Below, piece after piece: positions 1 to 6,532 of a stretch of 6,582 nt of DNA. Each line of letters opens with the position of its first letter. Within the stretch, counting starts at the first letter, position 1. The notes below the pieces were generated by a model. That model made no database searches, was not told where the DNA came from, and was given only the letters and a program-made list of their open reading frames with translations. This DNA is from an uncultured Pseudorhodobacter sp. (GTDB lineage Bacteria; Pseudomonadota; Alphaproteobacteria; Rhodobacterales; Rhodobacteraceae). The DNA is taken from positions 1 through 6,582 of the forward strand of contig CALEMZ010000007.1 in assembly GCA_937910975.1 (NCBI GenBank), read 5' to 3'. A program made the translations under genes and the position numbers.

Positions 1-1106
1 AAGTGCTGTATGAGGCGCGGCTCAATGCGCTGTCGGCGGACCGTGATCTGCGCGCTGAAGAGGCCGTCAGGGCGCAGGAGCGCTTCAACCTCGCGCTGAA
101 GGAAGTCAGCGATATGCAAGCGCGCTTGCTGACCTCAGAGGATGGGCGTCGCGAGATGGAAACCGGGGTGGAGGTGATCCAGAACACGCTGCGCCGTACC
201 ATCAAGGAACGGGATGAGGCACGGGACGCGAAAGATTTGCTGACAGCATCCTTACAAGAACAATCCGGATCAGGTCGCACCGGCGAGGGCCGCACCCGCG
301 ATGCCAATGCGACCGTGGAAGTACTGGCCGAGGCGCTGGCAGGCACTGCCGAACAGCGTGACAGCATGGCGATGGTTGCCATGGCAGCCAAAGAAGAAAC
401 CAACCTTATCGCAGCGCAAAAGCGCGCGCTTGAGACCAAGAATGATGTGATCTTTGCCAAGCTTGAAGAGGCCGTCACCATTTCAATGGAGCCGCTGGAC
501 AAGATGTTCCGCTCGGCGGGCATGTCACCCGATGATCTGCTGCGTTCGGTGCGGCGCGGCTATTCCGGGCAAGGCGGGCCGCTGACCCCCTTCTCACTCT
601 CCACCAAGGGAGAGACGCTGAGCAACGACGAAATTAGAGCAAATGCGATTTTGCAGGGCTTGGACCGGATGAACATGTATCGTCTGGCCGCCACAAAATC
701 GCCCTTCGCAATGCCAGTCAAATCCGCCTTTCGCTTCACTTCCGGCTTTGGCTATCGCCGCGACCCCAAGGGCGCAGGCACAAGAATGCACAATGGTACC
801 GATTTTGCCGCAAGCCACGGCACAGCGATCTATTCCACAGCGGATGGTATTGTGACCCATGCAGGGTGGAATGCAGGCTACGGTCGCCAAGTCAAGATTC
901 AGCACGAGTTTGTAATCGAGACTAGTTATTCCCATATGTCAAATATCCGTGTGAACGTCGGACAAAGGGTATCGCGCGGCGGACGTATCGGTGATATGGG
1001 CAGTTCAGGCCGGTCTACCGGCACTCATCTTCACTACGAGGTTCGGATCGGGGGCAAACCTGTTAACCCGATGACCTTTATCAAGGCAGCGACAGATGTT
1101 TTCTAA
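1..1106 (+). CDS. M23 family (LytM-type) peptidoglycan metallopeptidase, 5' end cut by window edge
   Basis: Zinc endopeptidase expected to cleave peptide cross-links of peptidoglycan in the periplasm. The frame is open at the left edge; its first in-window codons (GTG CTG TAT GAG) look internal, so position 3 should not be taken as the start. About 367 residues are visible. Residues ~5-160 are rich in Ala, Glu, Arg and Gln with heptad character (coiled coil). A linker around 160-235 includes GYSGQGGPLTPFS. The C-terminal LytM/peptidase_M23 domain (~240-360) is complete: HNGTD gives zinc ligands H263 and D267, YSHMS gives H311, and HLHYE gives H342 and zinc ligand H344. All key residues are present, so it should be active. 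Relatives in Rhodobacterales carry an N-terminal membrane anchor before the coiled coil; that part would lie outside the window (inference). Its stop codon overlaps the downstream bactofilin start by 11 bases, indicating translational coupling and a shared role in local wall remodelling. Confidence 0.93.
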   Translation, partial: VLYEARLNALSADRDLRAEEAVRAQERFNLALKEVSDMQARLLTSEDGRREMETGVEVIQNTLRRTIKERDEARDAKDLLTASLQEQSGSGRTGEGRTRDANATVEVLAEALAGTAEQRDSMAMVAMAAKEETNLIAAQKRALETKNDVIFAKLEEAVTISMEPLDKMFRSAGMSPDDLLRSVRRGYSGQGGPLTPFSLSTKGETLSNDEIRANAILQGLDRMNMYRLAATKSPFAMPVKSAFRFTSGFGYRRDPKGAGTRMHNGTDFAASHGTAIYSTADGIVTHAGWNAGYGRQVKIQHEFVIETSYSHMSNIRVNVGQRVSRGGRIGDMGSSGRSTGTHLHYEVRIGGKPVNPMTFIKAATDVF

Positions 1107-1647
1107 AAGCAAAATCAACGAACCCGGCCCGAAGGTCGAGACCGACAAAACCACTCCGCCTGCATCTCCCGCGCGCGGCGCGATGGAGTTCAGCTCTTCG
1201 GCACCCAAGACCAAGCCTGCAGCCTCGGTGCTGTCTTCGGATCTGACGATCACGGGGAACCTGCGCACGACGGGCGATATTCAGGTGGAAGGCACGGTTG
1301 AGGGCGATATTCGCGCCCATCTGCTGACCGTCGGTGAAACCGCAACCATTCGCGGTGAGATCGTCGCCGATGATATCGTGGTCAATGGCCGCGTGATTGG
1401 CCGTGTACGCGGGTTGAAGGTGCGTCTCACCTCTACCGCGCGTGTTGAGGGCGATATCATCCACAAGACCATCGCGATCGAATCGGGTGCGCATTTTGAG
1501 GGCTCAGTACAGCGTCAGGATGACCCATTGGCCGCAGGCCGCACGGCGGCGGGCCAGCCCACCACCGCGGCCCCGTCTGCATCATCGGCACCCGCCCCGC
1601 TACCAAGCTTTATCTCGTCGCAAAAACCTGCTGCAGACAAAGAATAA
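1096..1647 (+). CDS. Bactofilin (polymer-forming cytoskeletal protein, DUF583)
   Basis: 183-residue bactofilin. These proteins polymerise without nucleotide into membrane-associated filaments that position cell-wall enzymes. The core (~46-139) is a right-handed beta-helix built from short Gly/Val/Ile-rich turns, visible as recurring GDI, VEG and RGEI units (TTGDIQVEGTVEGDI, ARVEGDIIH, HFEGSV). It is flanked by a disordered Pro/Ala/Ser/Lys-rich N-terminus (1-45) and an Ala/Pro/Ser-rich tail (140-183), the usual bactofilin layout and length. The extreme N-terminus MFSKSK resembles the membrane-targeting peptide described for Caulobacter BacA (MFSKQAKS). The ATG at 1096 is preceded by AAGG at 1083-1086, nine bases away, and lies inside the last codons of the M23 peptidase gene. 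Pairing with an M23 hydrolase is a known arrangement (for example CcmA with Csd-type M23 proteins in Helicobacter). This suggests that the bactofilin localises the upstream peptidase. Confidence 0.95.
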   Translation: MFSKSKINEPGPKVETDKTTPPASPARGAMEFSSSAPKTKPAASVLSSDLTITGNLRTTGDIQVEGTVEGDIRAHLLTVGETATIRGEIVADDIVVNGRVIGRVRGLKVRLTSTARVEGDIIHKTIAIESGAHFEGSVQRQDDPLAAGRTAAGQPTTAAPSASSAPAPLPSFISSQKPAADKE

Positions 1648-1672
1648 ATCCGGTTCAGGGTGTATTTTCTTC

Positions 1673-1696
1673 AGGGCGTCCCTTTGGGGACGCCCT
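1673..1696 (+). terminator. Rho-independent-type terminator hairpin after the bactofilin gene
   Basis: A perfect 10-bp inverted repeat, AGGGCGTCCC / GGGACGCCCT, with a TTTG loop lies 25 bases after the bactofilin stop. It is followed by TTTGCATTT, a short and broken T-run on the plus strand. The stem is GC-rich and stable. It sits between the convergent bactofilin and DUF2189 genes, so it may stop transcription from both sides. The minus-strand exit (TGAAGAAAATAC) has no T-run, so the plus direction is better supported. Confidence 0.78.
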
Positions 1697-1713
1697 TTGC
1701 ATTTCCGCTGCAA

Positions 1714-2490
1714 TCAACCCAGCGCGCGGCGATAGAGGTGCCACGTCGCATGACCAAGCACCGGCAACACGATAAAAAGCCCAAAAAAGCCAATCGCCAT
1801 ACCGACAAATATCATGGTCGAAATCAATACCCCCCAGATCAGCATGATCGCGGGATTGGTCAGCACCACTGAAACGGAGGTGATCATCGCGGTTACAAAA
1901 TCAAGTTCCCGATCCAGCAGCAACGGCAGACTGACCACGGTGAGGGAAAATAAAACCCCTGCGAACACAGCACCTACAATTGAGCCTACTGCTAGCATCA
2001 TTAACCCATTCGCGGTCAGGAACACGTCAAAGGAACTGCTAATATTGGTCATCGCCTGCAGACCCAGAAACAATGCGAAGATCATATGGGCCAAGAAATT
2101 CCAGAACAAAAAGAATACCACTATCACAGCGGCAATCGACGGGATTTGCCGGTCCTTCTGGCGCAGGATCACGCCGAGGATTGCACCCCAGCTTAGCGGC
2201 TCGCCTGCCTCCAGACGGCGACTGACTTCATACAGGCCGCAGGCAATGAAGGGGCCAAGGATAGGAAACCCAGCGGCGGCGGGCACGGTCCACCACAATT
2301 GGCCGGTGACTGTTAATGCATAAAGGATAAGCCAGCCGCATACGACATAGACGGAGGCAAAGAACAGGCCAAAAACGGGCGCTGTGCGAAAATCGCGCCA
2401 CCCCGCCACAAGAGCCGCCCGCAGGTCATCCACCTCAAGAATAAGGACTTCGGGCTTGGCGGCAGCAGCTTGGGCGGCATGGTGGGACAT
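1714..2490 (-). CDS. DUF2189 family polytopic inner-membrane protein, function unknown
   Basis: 258-residue integral membrane protein of unknown function. A short Ala-rich soluble N-terminus (1-35) precedes hydrophobic segments at about 39-60, 66-87, 117-145, 160-191 and 213-245; the last three are long enough that some may be helix pairs. Features I associate with DUF2189 are the GWRDFRTAPVFGLFF entry, the cytoplasmic turn PLLLDRELDFVTAMITS (~190-205), and the closing LGHATWHLYRRAL. I know no catalytic residues for the family, so no reaction is proposed. The ATG at 2490 is chosen because GGAGT (2499-2503) lies eight bases upstream. An in-frame TTG at 2496 would be only two bases from that site. 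The gene converges on the bactofilin gene and lies 86 bases downstream of prfB. It could be read through from prfB, as I see no clear terminator between them. Confidence 0.85.
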   Translation of the reverse strand: MSHHAAQAAAAKPEVLILEVDDLRAALVAGWRDFRTAPVFGLFFASVYVVCGWLILYALTVTGQLWWTVPAAAGFPILGPFIACGLYEVSRRLEAGEPLSWGAILGVILRQKDRQIPSIAAVIVVFFLFWNFLAHMIFALFLGLQAMTNISSSFDVFLTANGLMMLAVGSIVGAVFAGVLFSLTVVSLPLLLDRELDFVTAMITSVSVVLTNPAIMLIWGVLISTMIFVGMAIGFFGLFIVLPVLGHATWHLYRRALG

Positions 2491-2498
2491 TGGCAATC

Positions 2499-2503
2499 AC
2501 TCC
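2499..2503 (-). promoter_or_regulatory. Ribosome binding site deciding the DUF2189 start
   Basis: GGAGT on the minus strand is eight bases before the ATG at 2490 and two bases before the TTG at 2496. The spacing favours the ATG, which shortens the protein by two residues relative to the longest frame. Confidence 0.7.
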
Positions 2504-2576
2504 TTTTCGGCAAAGCCTAACCGGAGGGATGTGCTGTCTCAAAGATATAAATGCAATGTAAGGTTTTGGCGCGTAG

Positions 2577-3704
2577 CTATTCGTTTGAATTGGCCTCAGC
2601 GCGGGATTTTCCGGCCACATCCATCGCTAAAGTCGCGGCCATGAACTTGTCGAGATCGCCATCCAGCACGCCTTGCGTGTCGGAGGTTTCAACCCCTGTG
2701 CGCAGATCTTTGACCATCTGATAGGGCTGCAAGACATAAGAGCGGATCTGGTTACCCCAGCCCGCGTCGCCTTTGCTTTCATGGGCCGCGTTAATGGCGG
2801 CATTGCGCTTGTCCAGCTCCATTTGATAAAGCCGCGAGCGCAGCGCATTCATCGCGACTTCGCGGTTCTGGTGCTGTGATTTCATTGAGGAGGTCACAAC
2901 AATATTGGTGGGCAAGTGGGTGATCCGCACCGCCGAGTCGGTGGTGTTGACGTGCTGCCCGCCAGCGCCCGAGGAGCGGTAGGTATCAATCCGAATGTCT
3001 TTGTCGGGGATGTCGATCTCGATATTGTCATCGACCACAGGATAGACCCAGACCGAAGAGAAAGAGGTGTGACGCCGCGCCGCGCTGTCATAGGGGCTGA
3101 TGCGCACAAGGCGATGCACCCCGGATTCCGACTTCAGCCAGCCATAGGCGTTGAGGCCCGAAATCTTGTAGGCGGCGGATTTGATGCCCGCCTCTTCGCC
3201 ATCCGACATGGACTGCAATTCAACCTTGTAGCCCTTTTTTTCCGCCCAACGCACATACATGCGCGCCAGCATCGAGGCCCAGTCACAGCTTTCCGTGCCC
3301 CCGGCCCCGGCATTGACCTCCAAAAAGGTATCATTGCTATCGGCCTCACCGTTCAAAAGCGCTTCCAGCTCTTTGCCACGCGCCAGCTCCAAAAGCTCAC
3401 GCAAGCTGTTCTCAGCTTCGGTGACGATCTCAGCGTCATCCTCGGCCTCGCCCATCTCGATCAGTTCCACATTGTCACGCAGGCCCGTGTCGATCAGTTC
3501 ATAGGTGGAAAGCTGATCCATTACGGCTTGGCGTTCGCGCATCAGCTTTTGCGCCTTGGCCGGGTCATTCCACAGATCGGGATTTTCGATCATGGCGTTG
3601 AATTCCTCAAGCCGATGCGGCGCAGTCTCCATATCCATGCGCTGCGCCAGAAGCGAAAGCGATTTGCGGATGGTTTCCACATTGGACTGGGTTTCAGCGC
3701 GCAT
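2577..3704 (-). CDS. prfB: Peptide chain release factor 2 (RF2)
   Basis: Cytoplasmic class I release factor that reads UGA and UAA in the ribosomal A site and triggers peptidyl-tRNA hydrolysis. At 375 residues it is full length for the family. The helical N-terminal region (~1-110, with RLEEFNAMIENPDLW) is followed by the PCRF domain and the decoding and catalytic domains. The stop-recognition tripeptide is SPY at 203-205 (SPF in E. coli). The GGQ catalytic loop is SGAGGQHVN with GGQ at 248-250. The position matching E. coli Thr246 is Ser244. The C-terminus has GWGNQIRSYVLQPYQ and KDLRTGVET, typical of RF2. The gene is one uninterrupted frame: the region matching the E. coli frameshift (around residue 22, LAQRMDMETA) has no in-frame UGA, so the known +1 frameshift autoregulation is absent. 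The ATG at 3704 has AGGA nine bases upstream. It lies 143 bases downstream of mrcA on the same strand. Confidence 0.98.
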   Translation of the reverse strand: MRAETQSNVETIRKSLSLLAQRMDMETAPHRLEEFNAMIENPDLWNDPAKAQKLMRERQAVMDQLSTYELIDTGLRDNVELIEMGEAEDDAEIVTEAENSLRELLELARGKELEALLNGEADSNDTFLEVNAGAGGTESCDWASMLARMYVRWAEKKGYKVELQSMSDGEEAGIKSAAYKISGLNAYGWLKSESGVHRLVRISPYDSAARRHTSFSSVWVYPVVDDNIEIDIPDKDIRIDTYRSSGAGGQHVNTTDSAVRITHLPTNIVVTSSMKSQHQNREVAMNALRSRLYQMELDKRNAAINAAHESKGDAGWGNQIRSYVLQPYQMVKDLRTGVETSDTQGVLDGDLDKFMAATLAMDVAGKSRAEANSNE

Positions 3705-3738
3705 TTGGGTATTTCCTTGAGGTCTTCGTCAGGGCTGC

Positions 3739-3767
3739 GTGATAGCCGTTCGGGGGGTTGCGGGCAA
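3739..3767 (-). promoter_or_regulatory. Candidate sigma-70-like promoter of prfB
   Basis: On the minus strand, TTGCCC (3762-3767, 4 of 6 matches to TTGACA) is followed after exactly 17 bases by TATCAC (3739-3744, 4 of 6 matches to TATAAT). Transcription would begin near 3732, giving a leader of about 28 bases that contains the prfB ribosome site. The call rests on pattern alone in a GC-rich gap, so chance is possible. Confidence 0.42.
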
Positions 3768-3840
3768 GGGCATGCGCATCAATCCCGCGCGGGCTGCTCG
3801 TCGCGCGCATAGCGAGGGGCGCCTGCAATGGAGCGACGCG

Positions 3841-3863
3841 CGGCGGGTCAGTAAAGCCCGCCG
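3841..3863 (-). terminator. GC hairpin over the mrcA stop codon, possible terminator
   Basis: CGGCGGG (3841-3847) and CCCGCCG (3857-3863) form a 7-bp stem with a nine-base loop that contains the mrcA stop codon TGA (minus strand, 3848-3850). No T-run follows on the minus strand (the next bases are CGCGTCGC), so intrinsic termination is doubtful. It could instead protect a 3' end or cause pausing. Confidence 0.3.
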
Positions 3864-6403
3864 GAGCTCAAGGTGCCAAAATCAGCCTTTTTCGGAAGAG
3901 CCTTGGTTTTGCCACTGGCCGTGGTCACAGTACTTGTCTCCAGACCGCTCTCACTTTCGCCATAGGCAAAGAGCGGCAAGTTTGCGCCCATACCAAAACC
4001 ACCGTCTACAAACATGCCGAGGCTGGTGATAGGGTCATCGCCCTCACGGAAGTATTCGGACACGACATTGGGGCCAGAGGCATCATCGGGAAGCAGCGCA
4101 CCGGTAAAGCGGTCAATCTTCTTGAAGAAACCGCCGGGGGGCACGCGGAACTTGGTGCCACCGTATTTTGCTATCGCCTTTTCCATGAACCGTTGAAACA
4201 CGGGGCCACAGGTGGTGCCGCCATAGGCGCGCCCCAAGCTGCGCGGATTGTCGTAACCAATGTAGCAGCCCGCAACGATATTGGAGGAAAAGCCAATGAA
4301 CCACACATCTTTGGCGTCATTGGTGGTGCCGGTCTTGCCCGCAATTGGCACCGGCAGCCTAATGCCCGTGGCGGTGCCGCGCAGGATCACACCTTCCATC
4401 ATCGACGTGAGCTGATAGGCGGTGATCGCATCCATCACCCGCTCACGGCTCGAAGTAATTCTGGGCAGTTCTTTGGGGTCGAGTGCCGCCAATTGGCAAT
4501 CATCGCATTTGCGTTGGTCATGGCGGTAGATGGTATTACCATAGCGGTCCTGCACCCGGTCCACCAAAGTTGGCTCTACCCGCTCACCACCATTGGCGAA
4601 CATGGCATAGGCTGCGACCATCTTGAACAAAGTGGTTTCCTCGGCGCCAAGCGAGTTGGCCAAAAATTGGCCCATCCTGTCATAGACGCCAAACCGTTCA
4701 GCATAGCTCGCCACGACATCCATCCCGATCTCTTCGGCCAGACGAACAGTCATCAAGTTACGAGATTGCTCAATCCCGGTGCGCACTGGCGTCGGCCCAT
4801 AAAACTTATTGGAAGAGTTGCGCGGACGCCAAATCCCCTGCGGTGTGTCAATCTCGATAGGAGCGTCAATGATGATGGTGGCCGGGGTAAAGCCACTATC
4901 CAAAGCCGCCGCATAAACGAAGGGCTTGAAACTGGAGCCGGGCTGGCGCTGCGCTTGTGTGGCACGGTTGAAGACCGAATGCTGATAGGAAAAGCCGCCC
5001 TGCATCGCCAAGACGCGGCCTGAATCCACGTCCATCGCCATAAAAGCACCCTGCACTTCCGGCACCTGACGCAAGGTCCAACGGACAAAGCTGCCGTCGC
5101 TGTCCTTGGTCATGGCGCGGACCAGCACCACATCGCCGACCGATACCAGATCACTCGCGACCGTGGCTTTTTTCCCTAACCGACCATCCGCTTGCCGTTT
5201 GCGCGCCCAAGTCACATCTTCTGGCGGAATGAAGTGACCATCTTGATCCTCCGCCACGCCTTCAATGCCAATCCGGGCCGCTTTCGCGCCCAGTTCAAGC
5301 ACAACAGCAGGCTTCCAGCCATCTACATCACGCGCCACGTCCACAGCGGCCAGCGCTGCGCGCCAGCTTTCTTCCGAGGCCAGTTGAGTGGGTTCGATCA
5401 CCCGAAGGGTCCCCCGCCAAATGCCCTGAGCGCGGTCAAACGTTTCCAGCCCTTCTTGCAATGCTTTGGCAGCTTCTTTCTGGAGCTCTTGATCCACGGT
5501 CGCCCGGATGGTCAGGCCACCGCCAAAAAACTCTTCCTCGCCAAAAGTGCCGGAAAGCTGGCGACGGATTTCGTCGGTGAAATAATCACGCGGCGGCAGA
5601 GCATCGCGAAACGCTGGAAAGTCGCCGTTTTGCACTGAATGCAGTGGCAATTCCTTCTCGGAAAGATAGGTAGCCTCGTCGATATAGCCGTTCTGCCACA
5701 TCTCGCGCAGCACATAGTTGCGTCGCTCCGTCACCCGCTTTTTCGCGGTTACGGGGTGGTAATTACTGGGGGCTTGCGGCATTGCGGCCAGCATTGCGGC
5801 CTCATGCGGGGCCAATTGGCCAAGGGTCTTGTTAAAATAGGTCTGCGCAGCGGCGGCCACACCATAGGAATTCTGCCCAAGGAAGATTTCGTTGAGGTAA
5901 AGCTCAAGTATCCTTTCCTTATTCAGCGTTTCTTCAATGCGGGTGGCAAGAATGATTTCCTTGATCTTGCGCTCAGCCTTGCGCTCTCCGCCCAGCAAAA
6001 AGTTCTTCATCACCTGTTGGGTAATGGTCGAGGCGCCGCGCACGGTTTGGCCACGCGTTCTGATCGCCTCAATCGCCGCCGCCGCAATGCCGCGCGCGTC
6101 ATAGCCGTGGTGGGTATAGAAATTTTTGTCTTCGGCGCTGATGAAGGCGTATTTGATCAGGTCTGGAATTTCGTCGCTGGCGGCAAAAATTCGGCGTTCC
6201 TTGGCGAACTCATCCATCATCCGCCCCTCGCCCGAATAAATCCGGCTAATCATGGGCGGGGCGTATTGCGCGAGGCTTTCATGGCTCGGCAAGTCCCGGC
6301 TATACATGTAGAAAATCGCGCCTATCGAGAGGGCCACGAAAAACGCGCCCATCGTCACCATGGTGAAAATGCCGCCCAAGAATGAACCGATAAACCTGAC
6401 CAC
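3848..6403 (-). CDS. mrcA: Penicillin-binding protein 1A, bifunctional glycosyltransferase/transpeptidase
   Basis: Class A PBP (also ponA) that polymerises lipid II into glycan strands and cross-links the peptides, anchored in the inner membrane and facing the periplasm. With the start chosen here it has 851 residues, normal for PBP1A. In order: an N-terminal membrane helix (~5-34); a GT51 glycosyltransferase domain with SAEDKNFYTHHG (catalytic E91), GASTITQQVMKNF, RKIKEIILATRIE and ELYLNEIFLGQNSYG; an OB-like insert (~329-450); and a transpeptidase domain from ~452 with SSFK (S490 nucleophile, K493), SRN (547-549) and KTGTT (690-694). All catalytic motifs are intact. The tail is Ser/Thr/Lys/Gly-rich. 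The only cysteines, 633, 636, 713 and 732, lie in the transpeptidase half. GTG at 6403 is preferred because relatives begin close to the RFIGSF motif, GGGG lies eight bases upstream, and the longer frame back to TTG at 6496 runs through a good promoter. It sits between a probable amidase gene and prfB. Confidence 0.97.
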   Translation of the reverse strand: MVRFIGSFLGGIFTMVTMGAFFVALSIGAIFYMYSRDLPSHESLAQYAPPMISRIYSGEGRMMDEFAKERRIFAASDEIPDLIKYAFISAEDKNFYTHHGYDARGIAAAAIEAIRTRGQTVRGASTITQQVMKNFLLGGERKAERKIKEIILATRIEETLNKERILELYLNEIFLGQNSYGVAAAAQTYFNKTLGQLAPHEAAMLAAMPQAPSNYHPVTAKKRVTERRNYVLREMWQNGYIDEATYLSEKELPLHSVQNGDFPAFRDALPPRDYFTDEIRRQLSGTFGEEEFFGGGLTIRATVDQELQKEAAKALQEGLETFDRAQGIWRGTLRVIEPTQLASEESWRAALAAVDVARDVDGWKPAVVLELGAKAARIGIEGVAEDQDGHFIPPEDVTWARKRQADGRLGKKATVASDLVSVGDVVLVRAMTKDSDGSFVRWTLRQVPEVQGAFMAMDVDSGRVLAMQGGFSYQHSVFNRATQAQRQPGSSFKPFVYAAALDSGFTPATIIIDAPIEIDTPQGIWRPRNSSNKFYGPTPVRTGIEQSRNLMTVRLAEEIGMDVVASYAERFGVYDRMGQFLANSLGAEETTLFKMVAAYAMFANGGERVEPTLVDRVQDRYGNTIYRHDQRKCDDCQLAALDPKELPRITSSRERVMDAITAYQLTSMMEGVILRGTATGIRLPVPIAGKTGTTNDAKDVWFIGFSSNIVAGCYIGYDNPRSLGRAYGGTTCGPVFQRFMEKAIAKYGGTKFRVPPGGFFKKIDRFTGALLPDDASGPNVVSEYFREGDDPITSLGMFVDGGFGMGANLPLFAYGESESGLETSTVTTASGKTKALPKKADFGTLSSGGLY

Positions 6404-6411
6404 CGCAAAAA

Positions 6412-6415
6412 CCCC
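6412..6415 (-). promoter_or_regulatory. Weak ribosome binding site supporting the GTG start of mrcA
   Basis: GGGG on the minus strand lies eight bases before the GTG at 6403. It is a weak but correctly spaced match to the Shine-Dalgarno core. The upstream alternatives are less good: TTG at 6496 and ATG at 6445 have no purine-rich site at the right distance, and GTG at 6427 would sit at or next to the predicted transcription start. Confidence 0.45.
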
Positions 6416-6431
6416 AATATCCCTCACCTGC

Positions 6432-6460
6432 CCTATATATAGCATTGTGGGCTTGGTCAA
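6432..6460 (-). promoter_or_regulatory. Probable sigma-70-like promoter of mrcA
   Basis: On the minus strand, TTGACC (6455-6460, 5 of 6 matches to TTGACA) is followed after 17 bases by TATAGG (6432-6437), the end of the AT-rich run CTATATATAGG. Shifted -10 choices (TATATA) give 13- or 15-base spacers. Transcription would start near 6425, giving a leader of about 22 bases before the GTG at 6403. An AT-rich element like this stands out in the GC-rich surroundings and lies in the gap between the amidase and mrcA genes. Confidence 0.6.
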
Positions 6461-6532
6461 AAGGTTCGCCCCATCATCAAGGCGTGATCTCGCCAAAAAT
6501 CAGAGCATTTGCCGCGATAGTGGACCCGCTTG

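Noticed and set aside
1272..1457. Repeated GGGCGATATTC at 1272-1282 and 1302-1312, with a partial copy GGGCGATAT at 1449-1457
   Set aside because: These are in-frame codons for the recurring Gly-Asp-Ile turns of the bactofilin beta-helix, so protein structure explains the DNA repeat.
2514..2542. Possible promoter for the DUF2189 gene: TTGAGA (2537-2542), 17 bases, TAGGCT (2514-2519), minus strand
   Set aside because: The -10 element matches only 3 of 6 positions and the gene could be co-transcribed from prfB, so it is too weak to list as a feature.
2916..3812. Open frame of 298 codons on the plus strand opposite prfB
   Set aside because: It is antisense to well-conserved RF2 sequence including the GGQ region, with no family resemblance and no convincing ribosome site.
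3758..5023. Long open frame of 421 codons on the plus strand opposite mrcA
   Set aside because: It lies antisense to the conserved PBP1A coding region, its translation is compositionally odd with no recognisable domain, and such frames arise often opposite GC-rich genes.
5639..6385. Open frame of 248 codons on the plus strand opposite the mrcA 5' half
   Set aside because: It mirrors the glycosyltransferase domain coding region and shows no domain of its own.
6481..6494. Small inverted repeat GGCG/CGCC between the amidase and mrcA genes as a terminator
   Set aside because: The stem is only four to five base pairs and no T-run follows it on the minus strand.
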